In this document: piece by piece, positions 7,224-13,240 of the stretch
How the letters are laid out: each line of letters begins with the position of its first letter
Position numbering within the stretch: the first letter of the stretch is position 1
Origin: JBBIKU01 sp037445245
GTDB taxonomy: Bacteria; Chloroflexota; Anaerolineae; Anaerolineales; Anaerolineaceae
NCBI GenBank assembly: GCA_037445245.1
Contig: JBBIKU010000064.1
Coordinates: forward strand, 1 to 13,240
Length of the DNA: 13,240 bases
Direction of reading: 5' to 3'
Position numbers and translations under genes: made by a program
The notes under the pieces: model-generated
Databases searched by the model: none
Told to the model about the DNA's origin: nothing
Seen by the model: only the letters and a program-made list of their open reading frames with translations

Positions 7224-8099
7224 TCAGTAGCGGGGGTCTTCCGGGCAACATTCTGTTGTCGGCGGAGAGGTTGGATGGTCGATTTGCAGGCTATTCAGAA
7301 AAGCTCTTACGCCGCGGGTGTAGCTTTCAAATTTGTCGCGGCGGACATTGTGACCGGCGTTGGCAATGTGCAACTCGACCGCTTGGGGGATCAGCGTCAG
7401 CGCCTCGGCAGCCACTTCGGGGGTAATGATGGCGCCCAGGGATGGTTCGCCGGTGATCAGCAGGGTGGGGCATTGGATGCGACTGGCGAACTCCTGCCAG
7501 GGCGGACGCGGTTGGTGCATCCCTGAGAGGATTTCGAGCCGCACCTGTTTTTTGGCGATTGCCCAGTGCAGGCAGTCGTCTGCATGCCAGCAGGGGTAGC
7601 GTTCCTGAACGCTGGTAATCACCTCACACAGTGATTTCAGGCTGTCCTGCAGAATGCTGGCATGGATCTTTTCTGCCATGGCGGTGCGAATACCGCTCAT
7701 TTCTGGGCTGTCCTTTTCCCACCAGGGCGGATCTTCCAGTATCAATCCGCCGATGCGGTCAGGGTATTGAGCGGCGGTCAGGGCGGCGGTGTTGGCACCC
7801 ATCGAATGTCCGATCAAAACCGGTCGATCCAGATTGAGTTGCGTGATCAGGGCGGCAACGTCGCCGGCGTGGTTCTCGGGCGCATAACCGCTTGGCGGAG
7901 TATCCGATCGCCCGTGCCCGCGGGCATCGACCATAATGACGTCGTAGTCTTTGTGGATGATTTCTGATAGACGCTCCCAGCACAGACCATATTCGACGAT
8001 GCCGTGCAGAAAAACCACGGAGGGAAGGTGGGTGTTGGCGCGGTAATAGTGAATGTTCACACCGCTGGCGTCAATGTAGCCTTCCTGCAGCGTGGTCAT
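7224..8099 (-). CDS. Alpha/beta hydrolase
   Basis: This 291-residue protein has the alpha/beta-hydrolase fold and no signal peptide, so it is probably cytoplasmic. FLHGI (30-34) gives the oxyanion region, VDARGHGRSD (57-66) is the usual loop, and IGHSMGA (96-102) is the nucleophile elbow with Ser99. His250 in NAGHNVRR is the catalytic histidine. The usual acid site after strand 7 reads TGEPSLGAI, where Ser220 stands at the normal Asp position. LEDPPW puts Asp123 24 residues after the nucleophile, where some hydrolases carry the acid after strand 6. The substrate cannot be predicted (ester, lactone, C-C bond or halide are all possible). The ATG at 8099 is preceded by GGAAGG 4 bases away. The gene lies 63 bases after the divIC-like gene on the same strand and may share its transcript. 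Confidence 0.88.
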   Translation of the reverse strand: MTTLQEGYIDASGVNIHYYRANTHLPSVVFLHGIVEYGLCWERLSEIIHKDYDVIMVDARGHGRSDTPPSGYAPENHAGDVAALITQLNLDRPVLIGHSMGANTAALTAAQYPDRIGGLILEDPPWWEKDSPEMSGIRTAMAEKIHASILQDSLKSLCEVITSVQERYPCWHADDCLHWAIAKKQVRLEILSGMHQPRPPWQEFASRIQCPTLLITGEPSLGAIITPEVAAEALTLIPQAVELHIANAGHNVRRDKFESYTRGVRAFLNSLQIDHPTSPPTTECCPEDPRY

Positions 8100-8162
8100 G
8101 GTTCCTTCCGGGGTGGAATGGCAGGGTATGTGGAAGGAGGTCTCATTCTGTCGCAGTTGCCC

Positions 8163-8546
8163 TCATTTGCCAAAGATCAACAATCGCCAGATGTGCCAGT
8201 GTGGCACCGGCTGAACGGTGGCGACCGGGAATTCGAGCGGCACCGGCGTGACGCCCGGCGGCGGAAGCGGCACCACGACTTGATCCCCTGGAAGCGCCAT
8301 ACGCCCATCCTGGCGCGCCCATTCTTCCACGGCGGCTTCGGATGTGGCGTAAGCGATCTGGGTTTGAATAAACTGCTCGGTCAGGCGAATCTCGCCTACC
8401 TCGGTGCGAATGGATTCGAGTTGGGCGGTCTGGCGCGATAATTCGGAGAGGCGTGAGTTGAGGTCCATCATCAAGAAAAACAGCACCACCAACAAAGCAA
8501 TGATCACCAGTTGCTTTTTTTGAATGCGGGGACGCTTCCTGGGCAT
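8163..8546 (-). CDS. DivIC/FtsB-like septum formation initiator protein
   Basis: This 127-residue protein has the layout of bacterial DivIC/FtsB: a short basic cytoplasmic N-terminus (MPRKRPRIQKK), one membrane segment (about 12-28, LVIIALLVVLFFLMM), then a helical, coiled-coil-prone stretch (about 30-65, rich in Leu, Glu and Gln). The family acts in the division complex with FtsL/DivIB-type partners. A proline-rich extracellular tail follows (about 84-112) and the protein ends in a Trp-rich HWHIWRLLIFGK. Such short proteins are poorly conserved, so the family call rests mainly on architecture. The ATG at 8546 is supported by a promoter ending 6 bases before it. No adjacent division gene is seen. 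Confidence 0.72.
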   Translation of the reverse strand: MPRKRPRIQKKQLVIIALLVVLFFLMMDLNSRLSELSRQTAQLESIRTEVGEIRLTEQFIQTQIAYATSEAAVEEWARQDGRMALPGDQVVVPLPPPGVTPVPLEFPVATVQPVPHWHIWRLLIFGK

Positions 8547-8552
8547 GCCTTT

Positions 8553-8581
8553 ATCTTACCGCACTTGGAGGTGACGGACAA
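8553..8581 (-). promoter_or_regulatory. Sigma70-type promoter of the divIC-like gene
   Basis: On the minus strand TTGTCC (8576-8581) is followed after 17 bases by TAAGAT (8553-8558). The -10 box ends 6 bases before the ATG at 8546, so the mRNA should be leaderless or nearly so. AAAGG directly before the start codon is too close to serve as a Shine-Dalgarno sequence. Confidence 0.55.
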
Positions 8582-8605
8582 GATGGCAGGGTGCAAGGTT
8601 GGATT

Positions 8606-8632
8606 AAAAAACCCCCCGTAAAAAGTGAGGTT
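8606..8632 (-). terminator. Intrinsic terminator after tRNA-Leu
   Basis: Reading the minus strand, AACCTC (8627-8632) can pair with GGGGTT (8610-8615), with one G-U pair, and is followed directly by a T-run (complement of A at 8606-8611). It begins 3 bases after the tRNA 3' end, as expected for a terminator of a single tRNA unit. The loop of 11 bases is rather large. Confidence 0.55.
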
Positions 8633-8635
8633 GAG

Positions 8636-8719
8636 TGCCGAAGGTGGGATTTGAACCCACACGAGCGTAAGCCCACTGCGCCCTGAACGCAGCGCGTCTG
8701 CCAGTTCCGCCACTTCGGC
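8636..8719 (-). tRNA. tRNA-Leu (anticodon CAG)
   Basis: The minus strand folds into an 84-base class II tRNA. The acceptor stem GCCGAAG/CTTCGGC ends with discriminator A. The anticodon arm is CTGCG-TTCAGGG-CGCAG, giving anticodon CAG for CUG codons. The long variable arm pairs GGGC with GCTC around TTAC, as in leucine tRNAs. The T arm is GTGGG-TTCAAAT-CCCAC. The 3' CCA is not encoded (CTC follows), so it must be added by the nucleotidyltransferase. It stands alone between its own promoter and terminator. Confidence 0.97.
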
Positions 8720-8738
8720 AATCGTTTGACGTGTGGGA

Positions 8739-8766
8739 ATTTTATCGGAAATCAAGGATTTGTCAA
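8739..8766 (-). promoter_or_regulatory. Strong sigma70-type promoter of tRNA-Leu
   Basis: On the minus strand a perfect TTGACA (8761-8766) is followed after 16 bases by TAAAAT (8739-8744). Transcription should start about 12-14 bases before the mature tRNA 5' end at 8719. It is the closest match to consensus at -35 in this window, which suits a stable-RNA gene. The -35 box directly abuts the 14-bp repeat array. Confidence 0.75.
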
Positions 8767-8839
8767 CCTTTGGGCTAACACCTTTGGGCTAACACACCCC
8801 TTTGGGTTGACTCCTTGGGGTGAATACCTTTGAGCTGCT
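8766..8839. repeat. Degenerate 14-bp tandem repeat
   Basis: Two perfect tandem copies of ACCTTTGGGCTAAC (8766-8779 and 8780-8793) are followed by ACAC and then three diverged 14-base copies: CCCTTTGGGTTGAC (8798-8811), TCCTTGGGGTGAAT (8812-8825) and ACCTTTGAGCTGCT (8826-8839). The core CCTTTGGG is the best-kept part. The array fills most of the space between the tRNA-Leu promoter and the end of the TIGR03936 gene. CACCCC (8795-8800) and GGGGTG (8817-8822) could form a short stem, but no T-run follows on either strand. Confidence 0.8.
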
Positions 8840-8855
8840 TGTAAGGAGAAAAAGG

Positions 8856-9482
8856 TTAACCCAGCAGCAGTTGCAGGCGTTCGATGCGGGCGGCGTGCAG
8901 CGGGATGCCCAGGGCGTCGAGGACTTCGTCGGCGCGCCCGGTGGCGCCCTGGCGTGCCGCCAGTTGCAGTATCAAGCCAGGCTCGCCGGCGCTATCGTCT
9001 AAGCGGGCGTCTTCGATCAAGGGGCGCAGGTCATAGGATTTGTTGCGGCGTCGCCGCGGCAGGCTATCGGCTTGCAACAGTTCGTCCAAACGTGCCTGTA
9101 GTTCTTCTGCCGGGAGCGGGTCGAGCAGCGTCACCCCGTAGCGGGCGGCGTGCACCTGTGTGGGCAGGGCAGGCTGGCTTAGATCGACCGCGGTCACTTT
9201 GTGAATGGCGATCCCCGGCGGCAGAACGGGCGCCAGTTTTTGCATAAGATTGCCGGCTTGCAACGGCTCGGTGATCCAGGCGTCGATCAACTCGGCTTTG
9301 CCGGTCAAGCCCAGCGGCAGCGGGCTGGCTTGAACCAGGCGCGGTTGGGGGTGAAATCCCTGGCTGTACGCTAGAGGCAGCTTTGCCCGGCGAAAGGCGC
9401 GCTCCCAAATTTTGTGCAGGTCAAGGTTGCCGACATAACGCAGCGCTTCGGATTTCTGGTAGGTGAAGCGGTATCGCCGCAC
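8856..9482 (-). CDS. TIGR03936-family radical SAM-linked protein (DUF2344)
   Basis: The 208-residue product starts RRYRFTYQKSEALRYVGN and continues with LDLHKIWERAFRRAKLPLAYSQGFHPQPR in the same style, which is the typical opening of the TIGR03936/DUF2344 family. These proteins are nearly always encoded beside, or fused to, a TIGR03960-type radical SAM protein, and their biochemical role is not known to me. Here the gene follows that partner with only 3 bases between stop and start. The start codon is GTG at 9482; the family opening begins exactly there. AGAGG 11 bases upstream, inside the preceding gene, may help initiation. A basic patch (RRRRNK, about 141-146) lies in the middle. In many bacteria rplU/rpmA or an RNase E/G gene is nearby, but none is in this window. 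Confidence 0.9.
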   Translation of the reverse strand: MRRYRFTYQKSEALRYVGNLDLHKIWERAFRRAKLPLAYSQGFHPQPRLVQASPLPLGLTGKAELIDAWITEPLQAGNLMQKLAPVLPPGIAIHKVTAVDLSQPALPTQVHAARYGVTLLDPLPAEELQARLDELLQADSLPRRRRNKSYDLRPLIEDARLDDSAGEPGLILQLAARQGATGRADEVLDALGIPLHAARIERLQLLLG

Positions 9483-9485
9483 GAC

Positions 9486-11390
9486 TCAGGCATCCTCTGG
9501 TGACGGGGACAATTCTTCTGATATCGAATCCGGGCATTTCCAGCGGCTGTCCAGGTTGTGGGGCCGAAGATCACGGAAGAGAGGCAAAATGCCGCAAGCG
9601 TGGCACAACAGGCGACAATCCGGGCGCAGTTTGCCTTCTTGGCTGGCAAGGAAATCCCGCGCCAGAAAGCGGCGGCTGACGCCGGTGTTGATGTGATCCC
9701 AGGGCAGCCGCTCGTCGAGCGGGCGTTGGCGATGAGTGTAGAAACAGGGATCGAGCCCCGCTTCGTCGTAAGCGCTTCGCCAGGCATGGTGATTGACCTG
9801 GTCCTGCCAGGCGTCGAGACGCGCTCCACCCTTCCAGGCGAGATAGATCACTTCAGCCATGCGCCGGTCGCCGCGCGACAGTACCGCTTCAAGCATGGTG
9901 TCTTTTGGATCGCTCCAATTGAGTTTGAGACCGGCGCCGTGCAGTTGCTTTCTGAGCAAGTCCTGCTTGGCAGTGATGTTTTCGAGGCTGTCACAGGCGA
10001 CCCATTGAAAGGGAGTATGCGGCTTGGGCACGAAAGTGCTGACGCCGATGTGGAGGTTGGCGCGGCGCCCGATGATCTTTCTGCCCTCGGCAAGAACGGC
10101 ATGACAGAGGTCGGCGATGGCTTTTACGTCGTTGAGGGTCTCGCAGGGATGCCCGATCATGAAGTAGAGCTTGATGGTTTTCCAGCCGCGGCAATAGATG
10201 TGGCGGGCGGTTTCCAGTAGTTGTTCAGAGGCGATCGGCTTGTTGATGATGCTGCGCATGGAGTCGGTGGCGGCTTCGGGCGCCAGGGTAAAGCTACCCT
10301 GGCGGGCACCCTTGAGTTGTTCGAGCAGATCGACCGAGAAGGATTCAATGCGCAGGGAGGGCAGCGAGATGGTCAGGTTTTTGCCCTCAAAACGGCGGAT
10401 GATGGTTTCGACCAGCTCCACGATATTCGTGTAGTCGGAGGATGACAATGAAAGTAGCGCCACTTCTTCGAAACCGGTGGCGTCGAGCGCTTCCTGAATG
10501 GCGTCGATGATTTGGGCGACGGAGCGTTCGCGCACCGGGCGGTTAACCATCCCGGCGTGGCAAAAGCGGCAGCCACGGCTACAACCGCGCATGATCTCGA
10601 TGGAAACCCGATTGTGCACCACGCCAATGGATGGGACGACAAAGCGCGTTGGGGGTGGTGGCATCACCGGCACGATGCGTTTGACCACCGGGAGCGGCGT
10701 TTTTTCATACAGTTTTTCGATGGCGGCGACTGTGCCATCGGGATGGTATTGTGGTTCATATAACGAAGGAACGTATACCCCGCTTATCTGCGAGAGGGCG
10801 CGCAGCAAGTCCTGTCGGCTGGTATGGGAGTCTCTCCACTGCTGGTGCACATCGACAATGTCGTTTGCAATCATTTCGCCTTCTCCAATCACGAAGGCAT
10901 CGATGAAAGCAGCCATCGGTTCGGGGTTGAAGGTGGACTGACCGCCGGCGATGACCAGCGGCTGGTTATCCTGGCGCTGCTGAGCGCGCACGGGGATGCC
11001 AGCCAAATCCAATAGATTAAGGGCGTTGGTGTAGAGGGTCGCGTAGGGCAGGCTCAGCCCGACGATGTCGAAATCGATCAGAGCGTGCTTGCTTTCCAGA
11101 GCGTAGAGCGGAATCCCCGCCCGGCGCATTTCTTCTTCCATATCCACCCAGGGGGCGTAGGCGCGTTCAGCCAGCACATCCGAGCGGCGGTTGAGGGCAT
11201 CGTAGAGAATCGCAATTCCGAGGTTGGGTATGCCAATATCGTAGATATCGGGGAAAACCAGCGCAACCCGGGTTTTCACACCCTGCCAGGATTTTACAAT
11301 CTGGTTGTATTCGCCACCGACATAACGTCCGGGCTTTTGAACTTTCAGCAGAATGCGTTCGAGTCGGCGTTTGATCTCATCCGGCGTCAT
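9486..11390 (-). CDS. TIGR03960-family radical SAM protein with B12-binding-like N-terminal domain
   Basis: This is a 634-residue radical SAM protein. Residues about 40-180 resemble a B12-binding domain (PDIYDIGIPNLGIAILYDAL, then VGLSLPYATLY and VIAGGQSTFNPEP). The radical SAM core follows with the 4Fe-4S motif CSRGCRFC (Cys270, Cys274, Cys277), then SLPSLRIESF and the TLAPEAATDSMR strand. The C-terminus has extra cysteines (592, 596, 599, 619; CRLLCHACG), possibly a second metal site. Its reaction is unknown; pairing with the TIGR03936 gene downstream points to the two working together. The ATG overlaps the SDR stop (ATGA, 11387-11390) and is preceded by AAGGA at a spacing of 5 bases. Confidence 0.93.
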   Translation of the reverse strand: MTPDEIKRRLERILLKVQKPGRYVGGEYNQIVKSWQGVKTRVALVFPDIYDIGIPNLGIAILYDALNRRSDVLAERAYAPWVDMEEEMRRAGIPLYALESKHALIDFDIVGLSLPYATLYTNALNLLDLAGIPVRAQQRQDNQPLVIAGGQSTFNPEPMAAFIDAFVIGEGEMIANDIVDVHQQWRDSHTSRQDLLRALSQISGVYVPSLYEPQYHPDGTVAAIEKLYEKTPLPVVKRIVPVMPPPPTRFVVPSIGVVHNRVSIEIMRGCSRGCRFCHAGMVNRPVRERSVAQIIDAIQEALDATGFEEVALLSLSSSDYTNIVELVETIIRRFEGKNLTISLPSLRIESFSVDLLEQLKGARQGSFTLAPEAATDSMRSIINKPIASEQLLETARHIYCRGWKTIKLYFMIGHPCETLNDVKAIADLCHAVLAEGRKIIGRRANLHIGVSTFVPKPHTPFQWVACDSLENITAKQDLLRKQLHGAGLKLNWSDPKDTMLEAVLSRGDRRMAEVIYLAWKGGARLDAWQDQVNHHAWRSAYDEAGLDPCFYTHRQRPLDERLPWDHINTGVSRRFLARDFLASQEGKLRPDCRLLCHACGILPLFRDLRPHNLDSRWKCPDSISEELSPSPEDA

Positions 11391-12178
11391 AACGTTCCTT
11401 TGTACATGCCGCCGTCTACCGTTAACATCACACCCGTAATATACGATGCCGCCGGCGAGACCAGGAATACCGCTGCCCTGGCGAATTCCTCCGGTTTGCC
11501 GATGCGTCCGAGGGCGCTTTCGCGCGCCTGCTTTTTGATTTCCTCCTCCACGGTGGTGCCGTTGCGGGCGGCGCGATCCAGCATGAGCTGATGAACGCGC
11601 TCGGTTTCAGTCCATGCCGGCAGGATCGAATTGAAGCGAATGCCATCTGCTCCCAGTTCAAGCGCCAACGTTTTGGTCAGACCGATCGTGGCAGCCCGGA
11701 CGCTGTTGGATAAAATCAGGTTGGGTATGGGTTGTTTCACCGCATACGAGGTGATCGTCAGCACGCTGGCAGCGTGCGACCGGCGCAGGAGGGGCAGCGC
11801 GGCGCGGATCAGGCGCACCTGGCTCAAGAATGAAAGATCGACTGCCTGGCGCCAGATTTCATCGTCGAAGCTCTCGAAAGGACCGGCGGGAGGTCCGCCG
11901 GCGTTGGCGATTAGAATGTCCAGTCCGCCGAAGGTGGCAAGGGTTTTCTCAATCAGCAGTGGCGGCATCTCCGCATCGGTCACGTCGCCGGCGATGTCAA
12001 TTGCCCCGGCGTTGGTAGTTTCGGCAATGCGGTGGGCGGCATCCTGCGCAGCTTGTGGATTGCGTCCGTTAACGACGACATTCGCCCCTTCCTGCGCCAG
12101 CAACAAGGCAGTGGCGTATCCCAACCCACGGCTGGAGCCGGTTACGAGGGCAGTTTTTCCTTTCAACATTAAGTCCAT
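11387..12178 (-). CDS. Short-chain dehydrogenase/reductase (SDR) with altered active site
   Basis: This 263-residue protein has the SDR Rossmann fold. The cofactor motif is TGSSRGLG (13-20), NGR (37-39) after strand 2 suggests NADP(H), and GDV (64-66) and NAGG (92-95) are present; it ends with the usual GxxxxVDGG. The catalytic tetrad is mostly lost. Ser144 (TITSYA) is in place, but the Tyr 13 residues on is Ser157 and the Lys 17 residues on is Arg161 (LSNSVR), and the helix-4 Asn is Asp114. The LSNxxR pattern is, to my recollection, found in a subgroup of FabG-like SDRs, so this is probably a stable subfamily rather than decay. Substrate and even reductase activity are uncertain. CAGGAG 6 bases before ATG 12178 is a good ribosome binding site. 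Operon with DUF503 upstream (12 bases) and radical SAM downstream (4-base overlap). Confidence 0.88.
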   Translation of the reverse strand: MDLMLKGKTALVTGSSRGLGYATALLLAQEGANVVVNGRNPQAAQDAAHRIAETTNAGAIDIAGDVTDAEMPPLLIEKTLATFGGLDILIANAGGPPAGPFESFDDEIWRQAVDLSFLSQVRLIRAALPLLRRSHAASVLTITSYAVKQPIPNLILSNSVRAATIGLTKTLALELGADGIRFNSILPAWTETERVHQLMLDRAARNGTTVEEEIKKQARESALGRIGKPEEFARAAVFLVSPAASYITGVMLTVDGGMYKGTL

Positions 12179-12184
12179 GCACTA

Positions 12185-12190
12185 CTCCTG
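12185..12190 (-). promoter_or_regulatory. Ribosome binding site of the SDR gene
   Basis: CAGGAG on the minus strand lies directly after the DUF503 stop codon and 6 bases before ATG 12178. It supports this start over the in-frame ATG three codons later and shows re-initiation within an operon. Confidence 0.7.
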
Positions 12191-12475
12191 TCAGATAAAT
12201 TCGATGTGATGTTCGAGGATATCCACATCCTGACCGTGTTGTTCCACTTGGACAACCGCCTCTTGCAGCAAGCGGTTGACGTGTTGCTTCTGATTGGCGA
12301 CGGTGGTGCAGACGATGACCGCTTCCTGCCAACTATCGAGTTTGTCCATCTCGGCTGCCGAGAGGTTGAGGCGGTTGTGCAGCCGGGCGAGGATGGGTTT
12401 GATCCGCCGGCGCTTTTCTTTGAGTGAAGCGCAGCCGGACAGGTGCAGGTGCAATGTCAGAACCCCGATTGGCAT
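12191..12475 (-). CDS. DUF503 (YlxP-like) small protein
   Basis: This 94-residue protein matches the DUF503 family in length and pattern: an N-terminal strand GVLTLHLHLSGCASLKEKRR, where SLKEKRR is the family hallmark, then a helix (IKPILARLHNRLNLSAAEMD), and a second strand-helix unit (WQEAVIVCTTVANQKQHVNR). Members fold as a small ferredoxin-like domain and are often encoded near translation or ribosome-maturation genes; the function is not firmly known. The start is ATG 12475, not an upstream in-frame codon, because the family starts here and AGAGGTG (12483-12489) sits just upstream. It is the first gene of the operon with the SDR and radical SAM genes and is divergent from folC. Confidence 0.9.
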   Translation of the reverse strand: MPIGVLTLHLHLSGCASLKEKRRRIKPILARLHNRLNLSAAEMDKLDSWQEAVIVCTTVANQKQHVNRLLQEAVVQVEQHGQDVDILEHHIEFI

Positions 12476-12549
12476 CGAGCAAACACCTCTGGTCGCAACT
12501 GGGCGGGCTTGGCTTTTATGGCGTTTGGATTTACCCGAGTGCGAATCAC

Positions 12550-12578
12550 TTGCGAATTGTGTGTGCGGCGGGTACAAT
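12550..12578 (+). promoter_or_regulatory. Sigma70-type promoter of folC
   Basis: TTGCGA (12550-12555) is followed after 17 bases by TACAAT (12573-12578). Transcription should start near 12585, giving a leader of about 23 bases before ATG 12608. That leader contains AAAGGA (12598-12603). Confidence 0.65.
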
Positions 12579-12607
12579 GCCCAGCAGTTTCTATTATAAA
12601 GGATGGA

Positions 12608-13240
12608 ATGCCTTCGATGGACATTGAAAGTTCTTACCAGCAGGCGTTGGATTACCTCTACAGCTTTGTCGATTACAGCTTAACCCGCGCCTTTCGCTAC
12701 ACACCCGATAAATTCGATCTGGGGCGGATGGTGACGCTTTTGTCGTATCTGGGCAACCCACACCAGGGGTATCCGATCATTCATCTTGCCGGCAGCAAAG
12801 GCAAAGGCTCGACCGCAGCGATGATCGCCAGTGCTCTGGTGGGAGCTGGGCACAAAGTGGGGTTTTACACCTCACCTCACCTGCAAGATTTTTGTGAACG
12901 TATTCGAATCAACGACGCCTTGATTCCTCGAGCGGCATTTGTTGAGCTGGTGACGGCGCTGAAGCCCCAGGTTGAGAAAGTAGCGGGATTGACCACTTTT
13001 GAGCTCACCACTGCCTTGGGATTTATGCACTTTGCTCAGGAGAGCGTCGATTGCGCCGTGGTCGAGGTGGGCTTGGGGGGCAGGCTGGATGCCACCAACG
13101 TCGTGCAACCTCTGGTGGCGGTTATCACCTCGCTGTCGTACGATCACATGAACGTGCTAGGGAACACGCTATCCGATATTGCCCGTGAAAAGGCGGGCAT
13201 TATCAAACCTGGCAAACCAGTGGTGATTTCACCGCAGAAA
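12608..13240 (+). CDS. folC: Folylpolyglutamate synthase / dihydrofolate synthase (5' part; cut by window end)
   Basis: FolC adds glutamate to folates with ATP and in many bacteria also makes dihydrofolate from dihydropteroate. The 211 visible residues hold the family marks: the Mur-ligase-type P-loop HLAGSKGKGSTAAMIA (Gly62 to Thr69), YTSPHL (87-92), the EVGLGGRLDATN stretch (153-164), and SYDHMNVLGNTLSDIAREKA followed by GIIKPGKP. All point to an intact enzyme whose C-terminal half lies beyond the window. ATG 12608 is preferred because AAAGGA precedes it by 4 bases; the in-frame ATG at 12617 is possible but lies 13 bases away. The gene has its own promoter and is divergent from DUF503. Confidence 0.94.
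   Translation, partial: MPSMDIESSYQQALDYLYSFVDYSLTRAFRYTPDKFDLGRMVTLLSYLGNPHQGYPIIHLAGSKGKGSTAAMIASALVGAGHKVGFYTSPHLQDFCERIRINDALIPRAAFVELVTALKPQVEKVAGLTTFELTTALGFMHFAQESVDCAVVEVGLGGRLDATNVVQPLVAVITSLSYDHMNVLGNTLSDIAREKAGIIKPGKPVVISPQK

Noticed and set aside
8004..8441. 145-codon open frame on the plus strand
   Set aside because: It is antisense to both the hydrolase start and the divIC-like gene, which have coherent features.
8504..8755. 83-codon open frame on the minus strand
   Set aside because: It runs through the tRNA-Leu gene and its terminator, so it cannot be a real protein gene.
8795..8822. CACCCC/GGGGTG stem in the repeat array as the terminator of the TIGR03936 operon
   Set aside because: No T-run follows on the minus strand and the stem has a 16-base loop; pairing may simply reflect the repeat units.
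8766..8839. CRISPR-like array
   Set aside because: Units are 14 bases long and directly adjacent, with no spacers and no cas genes nearby.
9558..10220. 220-codon open frame on the plus strand
   Set aside because: It lies wholly antisense to the radical SAM gene, whose CxxxCxxC motif and family pattern are clear; the open antisense frame follows from codon bias in a GC-rich gene.
11631..12209. 192-codon open frame on the plus strand
   Set aside because: Antisense to the SDR gene, no motif, no ribosome binding site that stands out.
1..13240. Mobile element, defence island or other novel multi-gene system
   Set aside because: No transposase, integrase, toxin-antitoxin, nuclease-helicase or phage gene is visible; all sizeable genes belong to housekeeping or widespread families.

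Overview
The window reads as an ordinary housekeeping stretch of a fairly GC-rich bacterial chromosome. I see no mobile element, CRISPR array, phage gene or recognisable defence system. The mix of genes fits Chloroflexota, perhaps class Anaerolineae: tgt-uppP, a B12-type radical SAM protein with its TIGR03936 partner, a DUF503 protein, an SLC13 carrier with RCK_C domains, and a short DivIC-like protein with a Pro-rich tail. That placement is inferred from the style of the proteins and was not tested. A run of 85 N inside recJ and a frameshift in the first glycosyltransferase suggest a draft or metagenome-derived assembly.

Layout. 1-82: possible C-terminal tail of a cut-off gene. 127-805 (+): family 2 glycosyltransferase, broken by a frameshift near 415-422. 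836-2531 (-): recJ, with an assembly gap over its DHH motif. 2688-7217 (+): a probable operon of SLC13/RCK_C transporter, tgt (queuine tRNA-ribosyltransferase), uppP (undecaprenyl-diphosphate phosphatase) and a lipoprotein resembling periplasmic binding proteins; tgt/uppP and uppP/lipoprotein overlap. 7224-8099 (-): alpha/beta hydrolase, tail to tail with the lipoprotein gene. 8163-8546 (-): DivIC/FtsB-like division protein. 8636-8719 (-): tRNA-Leu(CAG) with its own promoter and terminator. 8766-8839: degenerate 14-bp tandem repeat. 8856-12475 (-): operon DUF503 - SDR - radical SAM - TIGR03936. 12608 to the end (+): folC, cut by the window edge. No stretch of more than 300 bases lacks a gene; the longest gaps are about 130-155 bases and hold promoters.

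How the genes relate. There is no single pathway here. tgt modifies tRNA, uppP recycles the lipid carrier for cell-wall synthesis, the DivIC-like protein belongs to division, recJ to DNA repair, and folC to folate. The main cluster of unknown function is DUF503-SDR-radical SAM-TIGR03936, a tightly packed transcription unit.

Regulation. Sigma70-type promoters (TTGNNN, 16-17 bases, TANNNT) are easy to find in front of the glycosyltransferase, recJ, divIC-like, tRNA-Leu and folC genes. In front of the glycosyltransferase, the transporter and the divIC-like gene, the -10 box ends only 6-8 bases before the ATG, which predicts leaderless mRNAs. Genes inside operons, such as the SDR and radical SAM genes, instead carry Shine-Dalgarno sequences.
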